DNA of 16,311 nt from JBHGBB01 sp041946755 (GCA_041946755.1 JBHGBB010000070.1:1-16311), one strand, 5' to 3'; shown: positions 1 through 8,454, counted from the stretch's first letter. The notes: generated by a model not told the origin, from the letters alone. Numbers and translations are program-made.

Positions 1-1467
1 AGTCGGTTTATTGGCCATAGTAGTCCAAATCTTGGTGATCGGGTCATACCTTTCTACTACATTAGCATATCCACCAGAACCTTCTCCACCAAAGATATAG
101 ATTTTCCCATTGACCGTGGCGGCAGCCGGCCGGCTCCGGGTAACCGTCATTGATGAAAGGATAGACCAACTGTTCGATACATCGGTATTACTAACGCTTT
201 CCGATATGACCCAATTTAACGTAGTATCAACTATGGCGGTATTACTAATCGTTATGGTGTCGTAAAGCGTTGAGCCCTGGATGATCGTTTTCGAAATCGA
301 TGCCGGAGATACGTTAATTTCCGGCGGCAGTTCTGCAACATAGATAATGCGGCTATAACTATTATCCGATTCGATCGATTCCAGATTAAGCTTGGTGACA
401 TCTACGATCAGTTGAATGGTATGCCATCCATAACTGTTAAAAACATAGGGTGTATCCCAAGCGCCAACGGTTTGGTTCGCAGCCATGGTGGTGTTTCCAA
501 CCCACCAACTGCCAATATTAATCCCGTTGTCATACACATGGAAATAGACCGTGGTTTTCGTAGCATAATCGCTATCATTTATCGCGCCCCAACTAAGATA
601 ACTGGTGAGTCGGGAATATACCGGTCCTTCGGTTTGATTCGGCGCGGGCCCAATCACGAGTTTATCTGACCAGCCGGATATGGCATAAGGAACGAGATTC
701 GGCAGGTTATCGAGATATTTCTGAATGCTGATATCGTCGATGAAAGCGCCTTGATAGTTATTAGCGCCATCACTGGTGAATCGATATTGCATCCATACCT
801 GTTCATAACCCCGGATATCGCCTAACGTTGGAATGGTACTGAAATCGAGATTCCGATATACCCAACCGCCGGAGGTTCCGCTTTCGTTATAGCCATAGAA
901 GTTGCTGCCATCGGTGGAAATAGAATAGTAAACATAATCATGGTCGGTTTCGGAGATATTCCATAAATAGAACGAGAGTTGGGCATTGCTGCAGGAAGTG
1001 ATACTGAATGGTCCATAGGTCATTATCGCATCCATGTTGCTGGTATAGTTACTGATCGATGGATAAGTACCCAGCGACCCGCCATTCGCGCACCAGGCAC
1101 TCCAGGAACCGTTATGCGGCAGATAGGAATCTTCGTCCCAAGTCGGATCCCCTGAGACTGACCAACCGGTATAGGGAAAGGTAGTTTCAAACCCTTCGCT
1201 GAATATCGTGGTCCATCCGCTGAAGGTTTGTAATGCAGAGTTCGCAGGCGAAATCGCATCCGTTCGAATTATAGGTATCAGGGTTGCCATTTGAATCGAT
1301 ATCGGTTGCGCTTGGATAGTGCTTGCCAGAACAGGGTGTATTAATCCGAAAAGCAATAATCCTAAAACACCGAAAAAAAACAATTTGGAATGACGAGTAT
1401 ATCGAGTGCAACTAATACTATTCTTAGATAAGGTATATGATCGATAAGATTCTTTTTGAGTATACAT
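1..1467 (-). CDS. Secreted multidomain Kelch-repeat protein, C-terminus beyond the window
   Basis: The frame is open from the ATG at 1465-1467 down to base 1, giving 489 residues with no stop, so the 3' end lies outside the window. An AGGAG ribosome site sits 9 bases before the ATG. After a basic N-terminus comes a hydrophobic signal segment (about residues 29-48, ending PVLA). Residues about 88-250 resemble a jelly-roll 'choice-of-anchor J'/MAM-like module (SEGFE at the start, FIDDISI near the end). Residues 255-378 resemble a CARDB adhesion domain (LPNLVPY at the start). Residues 383-425 look like a short Ig/BACON-like strand module. From about 433 a Kelch repeat begins (RPAAATVNGKIYIFGGEG, then VVERYDPITKIWTTM). 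The product is probably an exported surface or extracellular binding protein; its ligand is unknown. The Kelch call is good; the other domain names rest on pattern resemblance. Confidence 0.85.
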   Translation of the reverse strand, partial: MYTQKESYRSYTLSKNSISCTRYTRHSKLFFFGVLGLLLFGLIHPVLASTIQAQPISIQMATLIPIIRTDAISPANSALQTFSGWTTIFSEGFETTFPYTGWSVSGDPTWDEDSYLPHNGSWSAWCANGGSLGTYPSISNYTSNMDAIMTYGPFSITSCSNAQLSFYLWNISETDHDYVYYSISTDGSNFYGYNESGTSGGWVYRNLDFSTIPTLGDIRGYEQVWMQYRFTSDGANNYQGAFIDDISIQKYLDNLPNLVPYAISGWSDKLVIGPAPNQTEGPVYSRLTSYLSWGAINDSDYATKTTVYFHVYDNGINIGSWWVGNTTMAANQTVGAWDTPYVFNSYGWHTIQLIVDVTKLNLESIESDNSYSRIIYVAELPPEINVSPASISKTIIQGSTLYDTITISNTAIVDTTLNWVISESVSNTDVSNSWSILSSMTVTRSRPAAATVNGKIYIFGGEGSGGYANVVERYDPITKIWTTMANKPT

Positions 1468-1526
1468 TAATTATATCTCCTAATTAAAAAGAATTGGTGG
1501 TTGTAATATTACATAAAAAGCTTTCT

Positions 1527-1535
1527 ATTATACCA
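1527..1535 (-). promoter_or_regulatory. Extended -10 promoter for the Kelch-protein gene
   Basis: The minus strand reads TGGTATAAT, an extended -10 element, about 60 bases before the start codon. No good -35 is seen, which is common when the TG extension is present. The same nonamer recurs before the SGNH gene. Confidence 0.6.
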
Positions 1536-1729
1536 TAAAATATTAATAAATCATCAGTTAAGTGATTTTCTTTAGCATAAAACAGCTAACCTATTTCGGG
1601 ATTAGATTGCATTAGTTGATCGCTGAAAATGAGATTATGAGCAACGATCCTTATTAGACTGAGACACGAGTTATCTTTAGGTTGGAATATACTAATTGAG
1701 AGAGAAATACTTATCCGGTTGGTTTTAGG

Positions 1730-1767
1730 CGGAGTGATTCTTTTCCATTTGGCAAAGAATCACTCCG
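1730..1767. repeat. Perfect 14-bp inverted repeat (hairpin)
   Basis: CGGAGTGATTCTTT at 1730-1743 is the exact reverse complement of 1754-1767, around a 10-base loop. Neither side has a T-run, so it is not a standard intrinsic terminator. It may be a dispersed repeat or a transcript-end processing hairpin. Confidence 0.75.
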
Positions 1768-1945
1768 GGTAGTGGACTCTTCAATCCTCGAAATTTATAC
1801 CACCAGAACTATGTCCGCAGTCCAGCCCCTTATTTCCTGATGATTATATCTATCTAACAGATTGATTTGTTTATAATTAAGTATCCTTACCATCATTTAT
1901 CGATAGTCTGGAATTCCTGCTGATACATAACCACCCAAGACCGGA

Positions 1946-1981
1946 GTTGCACCGAACGAGATCGATCTCGTTCGGTGCAAC
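1946..1981. repeat. 36-base perfect palindrome with GAACGAGAT/ATCTCGTTC core
   Basis: Each 18-base half is the exact reverse complement of the other with no loop. The core GAACGAGAT-CG-ATCTCGTTC recurs with a slightly different centre at 15196-15220, which marks a dispersed palindromic repeat family rather than a terminator. Confidence 0.85.
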
Positions 1982-2044
1982 CTCAGTGGATAATAATGAA
2001 ATTCAGTTAAATAAAGATACCGAACTTGAGAGGAAAGAAAACCA

Positions 2045-2078
2045 ATAAAAAGTCGGGGCTGAGTTGGTTCAGCCCCGA
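2045..2078 (-). terminator. Intrinsic terminator of the CxxCH/PKD protein gene
   Basis: On the minus strand the 10-bp stem TCGGGGCTGA / TCAGCCCCGA has a 6-base loop and is followed by CTTTTTAT. It lies 17 bases past the stop codon of the 2095-4494 gene. This is a textbook Rho-independent terminator. Confidence 0.9.
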
Positions 2079-2094
2079 AATGAGATTAGAGAAA

Positions 2095-4494
2095 TTAGAA
2101 TAGGGAGTGATCCCAATAATAGGATGAATCTTGTCCGCCTGAGGCGGATTGGTTTACCGCAACCTCATCGAAATAGAGGTTGGCGCTTGGCTTACCAGTC
2201 GGATTAATACCAACAAACTGGACTGCGTTATCTGCAGTATAAGGTGTATACCCGAACTGCAGTTGCCGCCATACTCCGGGAGTCCATTGTCCGGATTGGA
2301 GAATCGCATTACCGCTTTCAATAACTTTTGAATAGGCACTGTTGTAACTATAGAGATAAAGGTATACTTTTTGGGTATTGCTTGCAGAGCCGGCATCGCT
2401 ATACACCCAGATTTTCGCCGTCGCATTTCGACCGGCATATGGGAAATTAAACAATTGGCTGGCTTTACCTTTTTCACCGCCGGTCTGGTTGGCTTGCATT
2501 ACACCATTATGCCCAACCCAGCTGCTTAACCAGTTCCAAGTTCCTGGACCGGTACCATCAGCATATACCTGAGTTAACCAATTAGCAATATCGGAATCGA
2601 AGTTCGGATTCAAAATAGCAACATTAGTCGCGCCGAAACTTTTTTCTACCAGCGACGGTGCCTGAAATACATAGATGTCGTCGATATACAGACTACCGTT
2701 GACTCCGCTGGAAAGGTTATTGATTCCGACCACTTGCACACCCAGAATCGTATTGGCGGTATAGAACGATATTTCGAGCTGCTTCCAAATTCCTGCCCCT
2801 TCAAAAGCACCGTTACTCGGTGAGATTACTTGATTTCCTACTGCAGCGAGAGCCATGCTTTGATTATACTCTTGCAAGTATAAATATACTTTCTGCTGTT
2901 TGGTAACATCGGAAATATCGGTAGCAACTTTCGCTTTTGCGGTATACCATCCCGGTGTAGAGACGGTAAATATCTGGCTTAATTTAGCTTTTTCTCCCGC
3001 CGCTTGAGTTAGCTGAATAACGCCATCCTGACCGTTATAACTACTAGCCCAGGATAATGTCCCGGGACCGGTACCATCAGCATAGATTTGGAAATACCAA
3101 CCAGTAGTATCGCTGCTAGAACTAAACCGATTGTTCCGGTTTAGAATTTCATAAATATCCATGGTTTGTTTTTCCCAATCGTTGCTGGTACTATCCGGCT
3201 TAACCGTCAGAATCAACTGCGCTGGCGCGATTAGCGCTGCGTTCGGTTGAATTGAACCGGTACTTCCACTCATGGTTGCCAGGATTTTTCCGGTATCGGC
3301 AGGATTCGAATAAACCACTTCCCCGAAATAATAGCCGGGGTATGGAGTCCCACCATCTTTAATAATCGAAACGTTAATATCGCCACCGCAATTCTCCACT
3401 TTCTCGCCATCATCAACCAATGCCGGTTCCAGTTTGGGTAACAGATACGAAGAATATTTCAATACCGATGGATATTCCATGGTTCCATCACCGACATATA
3501 CTATCGTATCCATTGCAAATCCGGAAGTTAACGGCGTTAAATAGTCTACTACTTTTGTCGAGGCATTGATCGATACCGACCCGACATTGCCGATATAATA
3601 AGGTAACCAGCCGGCAGCAGTCGCATAATTCGATAAGGTAAACGCATTTGATAGTGGTGTATTCTTCAATATTTTAATATCCGGCAGCAGTTGCGGTGTT
3701 GCCCAAGAACTGGCAGCAATATAGTTCGATTTAGTTAATGTGCTAGCGCCATAGGTATTACTCGCAATCAGGGTAACCGAAAAATTCCCGGCAGTAAGAT
3801 ATTTATGGGTCGGATTCTGCTGGGTGCTGGTTTGTCCATCACCGAAATTCCAGTTCCAAGCGGTAGGGCTGTTTGCTGAAGTATCAACATAATTGACGAC
3901 TAACGGAACAGCTCCGCTTACTGGCGAACCATAAAATCCGGCTACCGGCGCTGGAGGTGTTACATAGGGAATCAAGGTCGATGCAAGAGTATAGGTATAA
4001 TCACCACTCGTTCCTCCGTTATTATTAGCCGCTAAACCCGAAGAATAAAAAGTAGCGGTGCTGGTAGTTGTTGCCGGCGCAGTCCAACTGAAATTCCATT
4101 GTCCTACCGTTTGACCGGAATAGGTACCGGCTGATTTTTGGTTCAGGAATCCGCTTGAGATAGAGGTATTGGTAGAATCGGTTACGACTAAGGTTCCAGC
4201 AGTGGCTTTTAATTGAAATCCCCATCGGGTTTGCCCGGACTGAATAATATGGAGTTTCAAAGAATAGGTTGAATTCGCGACATAGGATGCTGGTAATCCA
4301 TACAATTGCAACTTACCAGAACCGGAATTAACGGTTCCGCTATGACACTGGGTGCAGTTCCGATATTGGGTTGGTCCACTACTATAATCGCTTGAACCCA
4401 TTCCGCTAGGATAAGCAAAAACCATCGATGGTATTAAAAGAAGAATAAAGATAGATAATAGATAAGATAAAATTTCTATTCGCTTATTACTCAT
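2095..4494 (-). CDS. Secreted CxxCH 'choice-of-anchor V'/PKD protein with two C-terminal beta-modules
   Basis: The start is taken at 4494 (799 residues), not at the in-frame ATG at 4515. The AAGGAGGTGA ribosome site (4502-4511) lies between the two, and the signal peptide MSNKRIEILS...MVFA begins at 4494. Residues about 40-175 contain CTQCH (47-51), a possible haem-attachment motif, followed by a Reeler-like domain as in 'choice-of-anchor V' proteins. A PKD domain lies at about 183-258 (WNWNFGDG, then VTLIASNTYG). Two related modules follow at about 454-610 and 628-781; both contain YADGTGPGT, GEKxKxSQxF and a near-terminal YxDxxxV strand, as in carbohydrate-binding jelly rolls. The protein is exported and probably surface-attached or extracellular. 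The C-terminal tail is partly encoded by a palindromic repeat (2134-2148). Its own promoter and terminator indicate a single-gene unit. Confidence 0.88.
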   Translation of the reverse strand: MSNKRIEILSYLLSIFILLLIPSMVFAYPSGMGSSDYSSGPTQYRNCTQCHSGTVNSGSGKLQLYGLPASYVANSTYSLKLHIIQSGQTRWGFQLKATAGTLVVTDSTNTSISSGFLNQKSAGTYSGQTVGQWNFSWTAPATTTSTATFYSSGLAANNNGGTSGDYTYTLASTLIPYVTPPAPVAGFYGSPVSGAVPLVVNYVDTSANSPTAWNWNFGDGQTSTQQNPTHKYLTAGNFSVTLIASNTYGASTLTKSNYIAASSWATPQLLPDIKILKNTPLSNAFTLSNYATAAGWLPYYIGNVGSVSINASTKVVDYLTPLTSGFAMDTIVYVGDGTMEYPSVLKYSSYLLPKLEPALVDDGEKVENCGGDINVSIIKDGGTPYPGYYFGEVVYSNPADTGKILATMSGSTGSIQPNAALIAPAQLILTVKPDSTSNDWEKQTMDIYEILNRNNRFSSSSDTTGWYFQIYADGTGPGTLSWASSYNGQDGVIQLTQAAGEKAKLSQIFTVSTPGWYTAKAKVATDISDVTKQQKVYLYLQEYNQSMALAAVGNQVISPSNGAFEGAGIWKQLEISFYTANTILGVQVVGINNLSSGVNGSLYIDDIYVFQAPSLVEKSFGATNVAILNPNFDSDIANWLTQVYADGTGPGTWNWLSSWVGHNGVMQANQTGGEKGKASQLFNFPYAGRNATAKIWVYSDAGSASNTQKVYLYLYSYNSAYSKVIESGNAILQSGQWTPGVWRQLQFGYTPYTADNAVQFVGINPTGKPSANLYFDEVAVNQSASGGQDSSYYWDHSLF
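2134..2148. repeat. Palindrome TCCGCCTGAGGCGGA inside a coding region
   Basis: Seven-base arms flank a single central base. It lies in the last 20 codons of the PKD-protein gene and encodes the SASGG part of the tail. The position just before the stop suggests a short repeat that inserted and was tolerated at the C-terminus. Confidence 0.7.
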
Positions 4495-4501
4495 AAAGAA
4501 C

Positions 4502-4511
4502 TCACCTCCTT
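4502..4511 (-). promoter_or_regulatory. Strong ribosome binding site fixing the start at 4494
   Basis: AAGGAGGTGA on the minus strand, 7 bases before the ATG at 4494. It lies downstream of the alternative in-frame ATG at 4515, which it therefore argues against. Confidence 0.85.
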
Positions 4512-4524
4512 CCATACAAGATAA

Positions 4525-4553
4525 ATTTTATCCTATATTAACCGGAATGTCAA
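4525..4553 (-). promoter_or_regulatory. Consensus sigma70 promoter for the CxxCH/PKD protein gene
   Basis: On the minus strand TTGACA (4548-4553), a 17-base spacer and TAAAAT (4525-4530). The expected start of transcription is near 4518, leaving a leader of about 24 bases that just contains the ribosome site. Confidence 0.8.
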
Positions 4554-4610
4554 CCATTTTTATCCTGATTTAGGGGAAAAACGTATTTTTGATGGATAAG
4601 GTGGTTGGGA

Positions 4611-5330
4611 TTATTGCTTAACTGTTGTTGAAATAGTCAAGGCTGGGCTGGATTCTATCGGATTACCAAGGGCTTTATCGATTTCCTGTTTCCAAACTGC
4701 ATACGCTGCCGGTTTGAGATGGATACCATCGCTGGAATATTCCTGTCTTAATTGGCCGGTACTATCCTTCATCAAGGGATGTAAATCCAGATAGTGATAT
4801 CCATATTGCCGGGCTAAATGCTTAAGTTTGATATTTAATTCGATAACTTGCGGATTCCGATCGGCGAAATGATCCCGGCAGGGAAGTACCGACTCTACAT
4901 ATACCGGGACTTCCGGCAACCGAATCTGAATGCGGTTTAATACATCCCGATATGCGGAAGTGATTTCATCCGGAGTCCGTTTGCCACTGAGATCATTAAT
5001 CCCAATCATAATGAATATGTGTGATGGATTGCAGTTGAATACCGAGTTATCCAATCGGCGGAGCACTCCGATTTTACCGATCCCGACTCCATCGCCGCCG
5101 ATCCCGCGATTGAGCACCCGTTGTCCGGGAAAATATTTCTTAACATTGAACCCTTCGGTAATCGAATCCCCAACCAATACCACATTTTTTAAGGTTTCGT
5201 TTTCAGATTCAAACTGGCTGACCCGCTGATAGTAATGCGGAAAAGAATAGGTGCTAGATATTATAATGGATAACCAGAGAAGTAAAACGAGCCCTGATTT
5301 TATCTTTCGATTTAGTTGCCTTGATGCCAT
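4611..5330 (-). CDS. SGNH/GDSL-family hydrolase with N-terminal membrane segment
   Basis: 239 residues. A hydrophobic segment (about 13-30) would act as a signal anchor or signal peptide, so the enzyme should work outside the cytoplasmic membrane. The SGNH blocks are all visible: VLVGDSIT with catalytic Ser56, the block II glycine in NRGIGGD (74-80), GIND with Asn112 (110-113), and DGIHL with Asp201 and His204 near the end. The family removes acyl or acetyl groups from lipids, carbohydrates or thioesters; the substrate cannot be read from the sequence. Spacing and motifs resemble the lysophospholipase/PAF-acetylhydrolase-like branch. It has its own extended -10 promoter and an AAAGGAAAG ribosome site, and is divergent from the GH57 gene. 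No terminator is evident in the 117 bases before the next minus-strand gene. Confidence 0.9.
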   Translation of the reverse strand: MASRQLNRKIKSGLVLLLWLSIIISSTYSFPHYYQRVSQFESENETLKNVVLVGDSITEGFNVKKYFPGQRVLNRGIGGDGVGIGKIGVLRRLDNSVFNCNPSHIFIMIGINDLSGKRTPDEITSAYRDVLNRIQIRLPEVPVYVESVLPCRDHFADRNPQVIELNIKLKHLARQYGYHYLDLHPLMKDSTGQLRQEYSSDGIHLKPAAYAVWKQEIDKALGNPIESSPALTISTTVKQ

Positions 5331-5387
5331 AAGGTATCTTTCCTTTATAAAAGTATACGATTAAAACTAGCGAAAAAAGTGTTTAGT

Positions 5388-5396
5388 ATTATACCA
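5388..5396 (-). promoter_or_regulatory. Extended -10 promoter for the SGNH hydrolase gene
   Basis: TGGTATAAT on the minus strand, identical to the element before the Kelch gene. It gives a leader of about 50 bases. It lies within the 117-base divergent region shared with the GH57 gene; no equally clear plus-strand promoter is seen there. Confidence 0.6.
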
Positions 5397-5447
5397 TTAT
5401 ATAGGGTAAAATTATATGATTGAACACCCTAAAAAGCAGGCATAACT

Positions 5448-7649
5448 ATGCGAAAGAAAATCAAATTCATTTTTGGATTCCACAATCATCAGCCGGTAGG
5501 GAATTTCGAGCATGTTTTAGAAAATGGGTATCAGAAAGCATATCAACCATTAGTAGAAACGTTCCTGAAACATGAGCAGATGAAAATCACCTGGCATTTT
5601 ACCGGATTCTTATATGATTGGCTTAACCAACATCATCCGGAAATGAACGACCAGCTTAAACTCATGGTTGATCGCGGGCAGGCAGAGATGATGACCGGCG
5701 GTTACTATGAACCGATATTATCGGTTATTCCGGAACATGACCGGCAAGGACAGATTCGAAAATTAACCGAGTATGTGAAACAACATACCGGGTATCAGCC
5801 AACCGGAGCCTGGTTGGCGGAACGGGTCTGGGAACCGCAGTTAGCCGGGACCTTTGTCGATGCGGGAATAAAATATACCGTTACCGACGATTCCCATTTT
5901 CTCTCCGCCGGATTAGCAGAATCGGAAACCTGGGGATATTATTTAACTGAAGAGTTAGGGAAAACTCTGGCGATTTTCCCAATCAATCAACTACTGCGAT
6001 ATACCATACCTTTTCAGGAACCATATAAAACCATTGAAGTGTTCAAACAAGTGAACGACCAGCCGGGAGAACATGTTTTAGTTATGGCGGATGATGGCGA
6101 GAAATTCGGGATTTGGCCTGGTACTTATGAACATTGCCATGTTAAAGGATGGCTGCATCGGTTCTTAGAAGAGATCGAGAAAAATCTGGATTGGATAGAG
6201 CCGATGACGTTTACTGAATGCCTACAAACTACCGCCCCGCTCGGGCGGATATATCTGCCAACGGCTTCGTATACCGAAATGATGGAATGGGCGATGCCGA
6301 CTTCAGCAATATTGCAATACGAGCAATTGGTTGAAGATTTGGAAACCCAGAATAAATATCAACCGAACAAACATTTTATTCGGGGCGGATTCTGGCGGAA
6401 TTTCCTGGTTAAATATCCGGAAAGTAATAATCTGCATAAGAAGATGCTGTATGTCAGTAATAAAATCCAGCAGATGGTTAATCAAAAGCAAGGGTTGAAG
6501 TCCAAACCATCCGCAACCGGTAGTCCGAAATCCGCATTGCAAAAGGCGCAAGATGCGCTCTGGGCTGGGCAGACCAATTGCGCGTATTGGCATGGCTTAT
6601 TCGGCGGCCTCTATTTAAACTACCTCCGTGATGCGTTATATCGCAGTATGATTCAAGCCGAACAACTGGTAGACCAGGTGCAGCATAAAACCCAATCTTG
6701 GATCGAAGTCGACCAACTCGATTTCGATGCTGATGGGCATCAGGAGATTTTGGTAAATACTCCGAACCTGAGCCTCTATTTCAAACCGAGTTATGGCGGT
6801 GCATTGTTTGAATGCGATGTTAAACAGATAAACTTCAATATTTTAGATACCTTGTCCCGGAAGAAAGAAGCGTATCATGCGAAAATTGTAGAAGCGGAAT
6901 TGCAGTCGGATACGGATTCCGACCAGCAGGAAATGAAAAGTATCCATGATTTGGTGATTACCAAAGAACCGCATCTGGAGAAATATCTATACTATGACTG
7001 GTATCAAAGGTATTCATTCCTAGACCATTTTATGCCAATTGATGCGAGTCTTGAAGAGTTCAGCCAGAGTAAATATGCCGAACTCGGCGATTTCGTTAAC
7101 CAGCCCTACCAAGTAAATATCCCAAATATTGAATCTCAAAGCCCAAATACAAACCTTGAATTAAAACGCTCAGGTTACGTCTGGTATGAAGGGAAACAGG
7201 AACCGATGCTGGTAACCAAACGATTCCTGATTCCGAAAGATACGGCAACGGTTACAACGGAGTATACTATCCAAAACCTTTCGCAAAAGAAACTGAAAGT
7301 TAAATTTGGTATCGAACTCAATTTAGGGTTATTAGCCGGGAACGCGCCAGACCGATATTATTATTTTACCGGTAACCAAATTACTGATAAGCATTTGAAT
7401 AGTATCGGTAGTGTAAATCAAGTATCCGAAATGGGATTAGTCGATGAATGGCAGCAGTTGGATATCAATCTGCAGTTCGATACTCCAGCCGAAGTATGGC
7501 GGTTTCCGATTGAAACGGTCTCCAAATCCGAAGCGGGTTTCGAACGGGTATACCAGCATTCAGTTGTCTACCCGAATTGGATACTGAATTTAGACCCGGG
7601 CCAGAGTTGGCAGATGCAGATTATTCAACAGATTAAGGTTAGTCATTAA
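5448..7649 (+). CDS. GH57 family 4-alpha-glucanotransferase / alpha-amylase with DUF1925/DUF1926-type C-terminal regions
   Basis: 733 residues, cytoplasmic (no signal peptide). The five conserved GH57 regions are visible: HNHQPVGN (12-19), GGYYEPIL (84-91), WLAERVWEP with the expected nucleophile Glu125, MADDGEKFGIWP with the expected acid/base Asp216, and YTEMMEWAMP near 276-285. This pattern matches the Thermococcus litoralis 4-alpha-glucanotransferase type, which transfers maltodextrin segments between alpha-1,4-glucans. A helical middle region (about 300-410) and a beta-sandwich C-terminal region (about 430-733) fit the DUF1925 and DUF1926 domains found after the barrel in that family. 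It is somewhat longer than the roughly 660-residue archaeal enzyme. Likely role: glycogen or maltodextrin remodelling. Hydrolysis versus transfer cannot be decided from motifs alone. A weak AGCAGG ribosome site precedes the ATG. Its stop is only 7 bases from the stop of the convergent DUF72 gene. Confidence 0.93.
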   Translation: MRKKIKFIFGFHNHQPVGNFEHVLENGYQKAYQPLVETFLKHEQMKITWHFTGFLYDWLNQHHPEMNDQLKLMVDRGQAEMMTGGYYEPILSVIPEHDRQGQIRKLTEYVKQHTGYQPTGAWLAERVWEPQLAGTFVDAGIKYTVTDDSHFLSAGLAESETWGYYLTEELGKTLAIFPINQLLRYTIPFQEPYKTIEVFKQVNDQPGEHVLVMADDGEKFGIWPGTYEHCHVKGWLHRFLEEIEKNLDWIEPMTFTECLQTTAPLGRIYLPTASYTEMMEWAMPTSAILQYEQLVEDLETQNKYQPNKHFIRGGFWRNFLVKYPESNNLHKKMLYVSNKIQQMVNQKQGLKSKPSATGSPKSALQKAQDALWAGQTNCAYWHGLFGGLYLNYLRDALYRSMIQAEQLVDQVQHKTQSWIEVDQLDFDADGHQEILVNTPNLSLYFKPSYGGALFECDVKQINFNILDTLSRKKEAYHAKIVEAELQSDTDSDQQEMKSIHDLVITKEPHLEKYLYYDWYQRYSFLDHFMPIDASLEEFSQSKYAELGDFVNQPYQVNIPNIESQSPNTNLELKRSGYVWYEGKQEPMLVTKRFLIPKDTATVTTEYTIQNLSQKKLKVKFGIELNLGLLAGNAPDRYYYFTGNQITDKHLNSIGSVNQVSEMGLVDEWQQLDINLQFDTPAEVWRFPIETVSKSEAGFERVYQHSVVYPNWILNLDPGQSWQMQIIQQIKVSH

Positions 7650-7656
7650 CCCGCAT

Positions 7657-8388
7657 TTAGGCGAACATCGATTTGAATCTTAACGCATCTTGGAACATAA
7701 AAGCGTTGTTAAAAAAGATATAGGTTTCGGCAATATTCTTCTGTTCAACCATTTGTTTTAAATACTTCAAATCCTGCTGCGTATATTGATATCCATACCC
7801 ACCAATCCCATGCAATCGCCAATATCGGATTCGTTGCGGGATACTGTTGTTTTTGAATGGGTCGATGACATGGATTAGATTCCATTCAGAACAAATATCG
7901 TTGATTATCTGCTCATCCCATGCTCCACGAGGTTCCCATCCCAATAAAAAGGCTTCTCGATTGAGTTGACTAAAAAATTGATGCATATTCTTGATATTTT
8001 CCGGTATCGGTTTAAAACTTGCCGGACATTGGAAAATAATCATCCGTGCTTGGAGGATCTTAGCGATGGTTACGGTTTGCTCCCAGGCAGCGAAAACTTC
8101 TGCAGTTGGTTTGAAGCTGCCATACCGGATCTTTTTATCTTCAGAAATAACCAGTTTAGTTCTCCGATAAGTTGGGCTGGATGGCAGATGGGTAATCAAT
8201 TGCCATGCTTTCATTGAGAAGATAAAGTTTTCCGGGGCGAGAGATCTCCATTTGTTAGCGATCCGGTGTTCTGGAAGTTGATAGAATGTCTGCTGGATTT
8301 CGATAATATCGAAATATGCAAAGTAATCTTCCTTTTTCAGCGGGAAACCGCAACACCCGATTTTTAAGATATGCTGATTCTGTTCCAT
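7657..8388 (-). CDS. DUF72 (YecE-like) family protein
   Basis: 243 residues, close to the usual length of the family. Characteristic stretches are IGCCGFP (10-16), the VEIQQTFY-like segment IIEIQQTFYQLP (28-39), APENFIFSMKAWQLITH (51-67), the RYWRLHG motif, and the terminal NNAFMFQDALRF. DUF72 proteins fold as TIM barrels; their biochemical role is not established. The gene converges with GH57 and diverges from the metallophosphoesterase gene. No ribosome site precedes the ATG, and a TGGTATACT element ends 8 bases before it, so the message is probably leaderless or nearly so. No transcription terminator fits in the 7-base gap with GH57. Confidence 0.92.
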   Translation of the reverse strand: MEQNQHILKIGCCGFPLKKEDYFAYFDIIEIQQTFYQLPEHRIANKWRSLAPENFIFSMKAWQLITHLPSSPTYRRTKLVISEDKKIRYGSFKPTAEVFAAWEQTVTIAKILQARMIIFQCPASFKPIPENIKNMHQFFSQLNREAFLLGWEPRGAWDEQIINDICSEWNLIHVIDPFKNNSIPQRIRYWRLHGIGGYGYQYTQQDLKYLKQMVEQKNIAETYIFFNNAFMFQDALRFKSMFA

Positions 8389-8396
8389 GAGTATAA

Positions 8397-8405
8397 AGTA
8401 TACCA
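8397..8405 (-). promoter_or_regulatory. Extended -10 promoter placed for a leaderless DUF72 transcript
   Basis: TGGTATACT on the minus strand ends 8 bases before the ATG at 8388. Transcription would then begin at or within a base or two of the start codon. No Shine-Dalgarno motif is present in between. Confidence 0.6.
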
Positions 8406-8445
8406 GAATAAATGGGGGCTAAAAAGAGAAAGTAAGATAAAATTC

Positions 8446-8454
8446 TGATATAAT
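8446..8454 (+). promoter_or_regulatory. Extended -10 promoter for the metallophosphoesterase gene
   Basis: TGATATAAT with no clear -35. It lies 36 bases before the ATG, and an AAAGGAGAAAG ribosome site follows. It is back to back with the DUF72 promoter, about 41 bases away. Confidence 0.65.

Larger units (their letters stand above)
1468..2094. other. Gene-free interval with promoter, palindromes and terminator
   Basis: No convincing coding frame is present. The interval holds the promoter of the Kelch gene, a 14-bp-stem hairpin (1730-1767), a 36-base perfect palindrome (1946-1981) and the terminator of the upstream PKD-protein gene (2045-2078). The rest is AT-rich with no recognised RNA gene. 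Confidence 0.7.

Noticed and set aside
412..669. Plus-strand open frame within the Kelch gene
   Set aside because: It lies antisense to the continuous 489-codon frame with signal peptide and Kelch motif; it has low-complexity composition and no ribosome site.
1730..1767. Intrinsic terminator
   Set aside because: The stem is strong, but neither strand has a T-run after it.
4495..4515. Upstream in-frame ATG as start of the CxxCH/PKD protein
   Set aside because: It precedes the AAGGAGGTGA ribosome site and is almost at the predicted transcription start; the signal peptide begins at the ATG at 4494.
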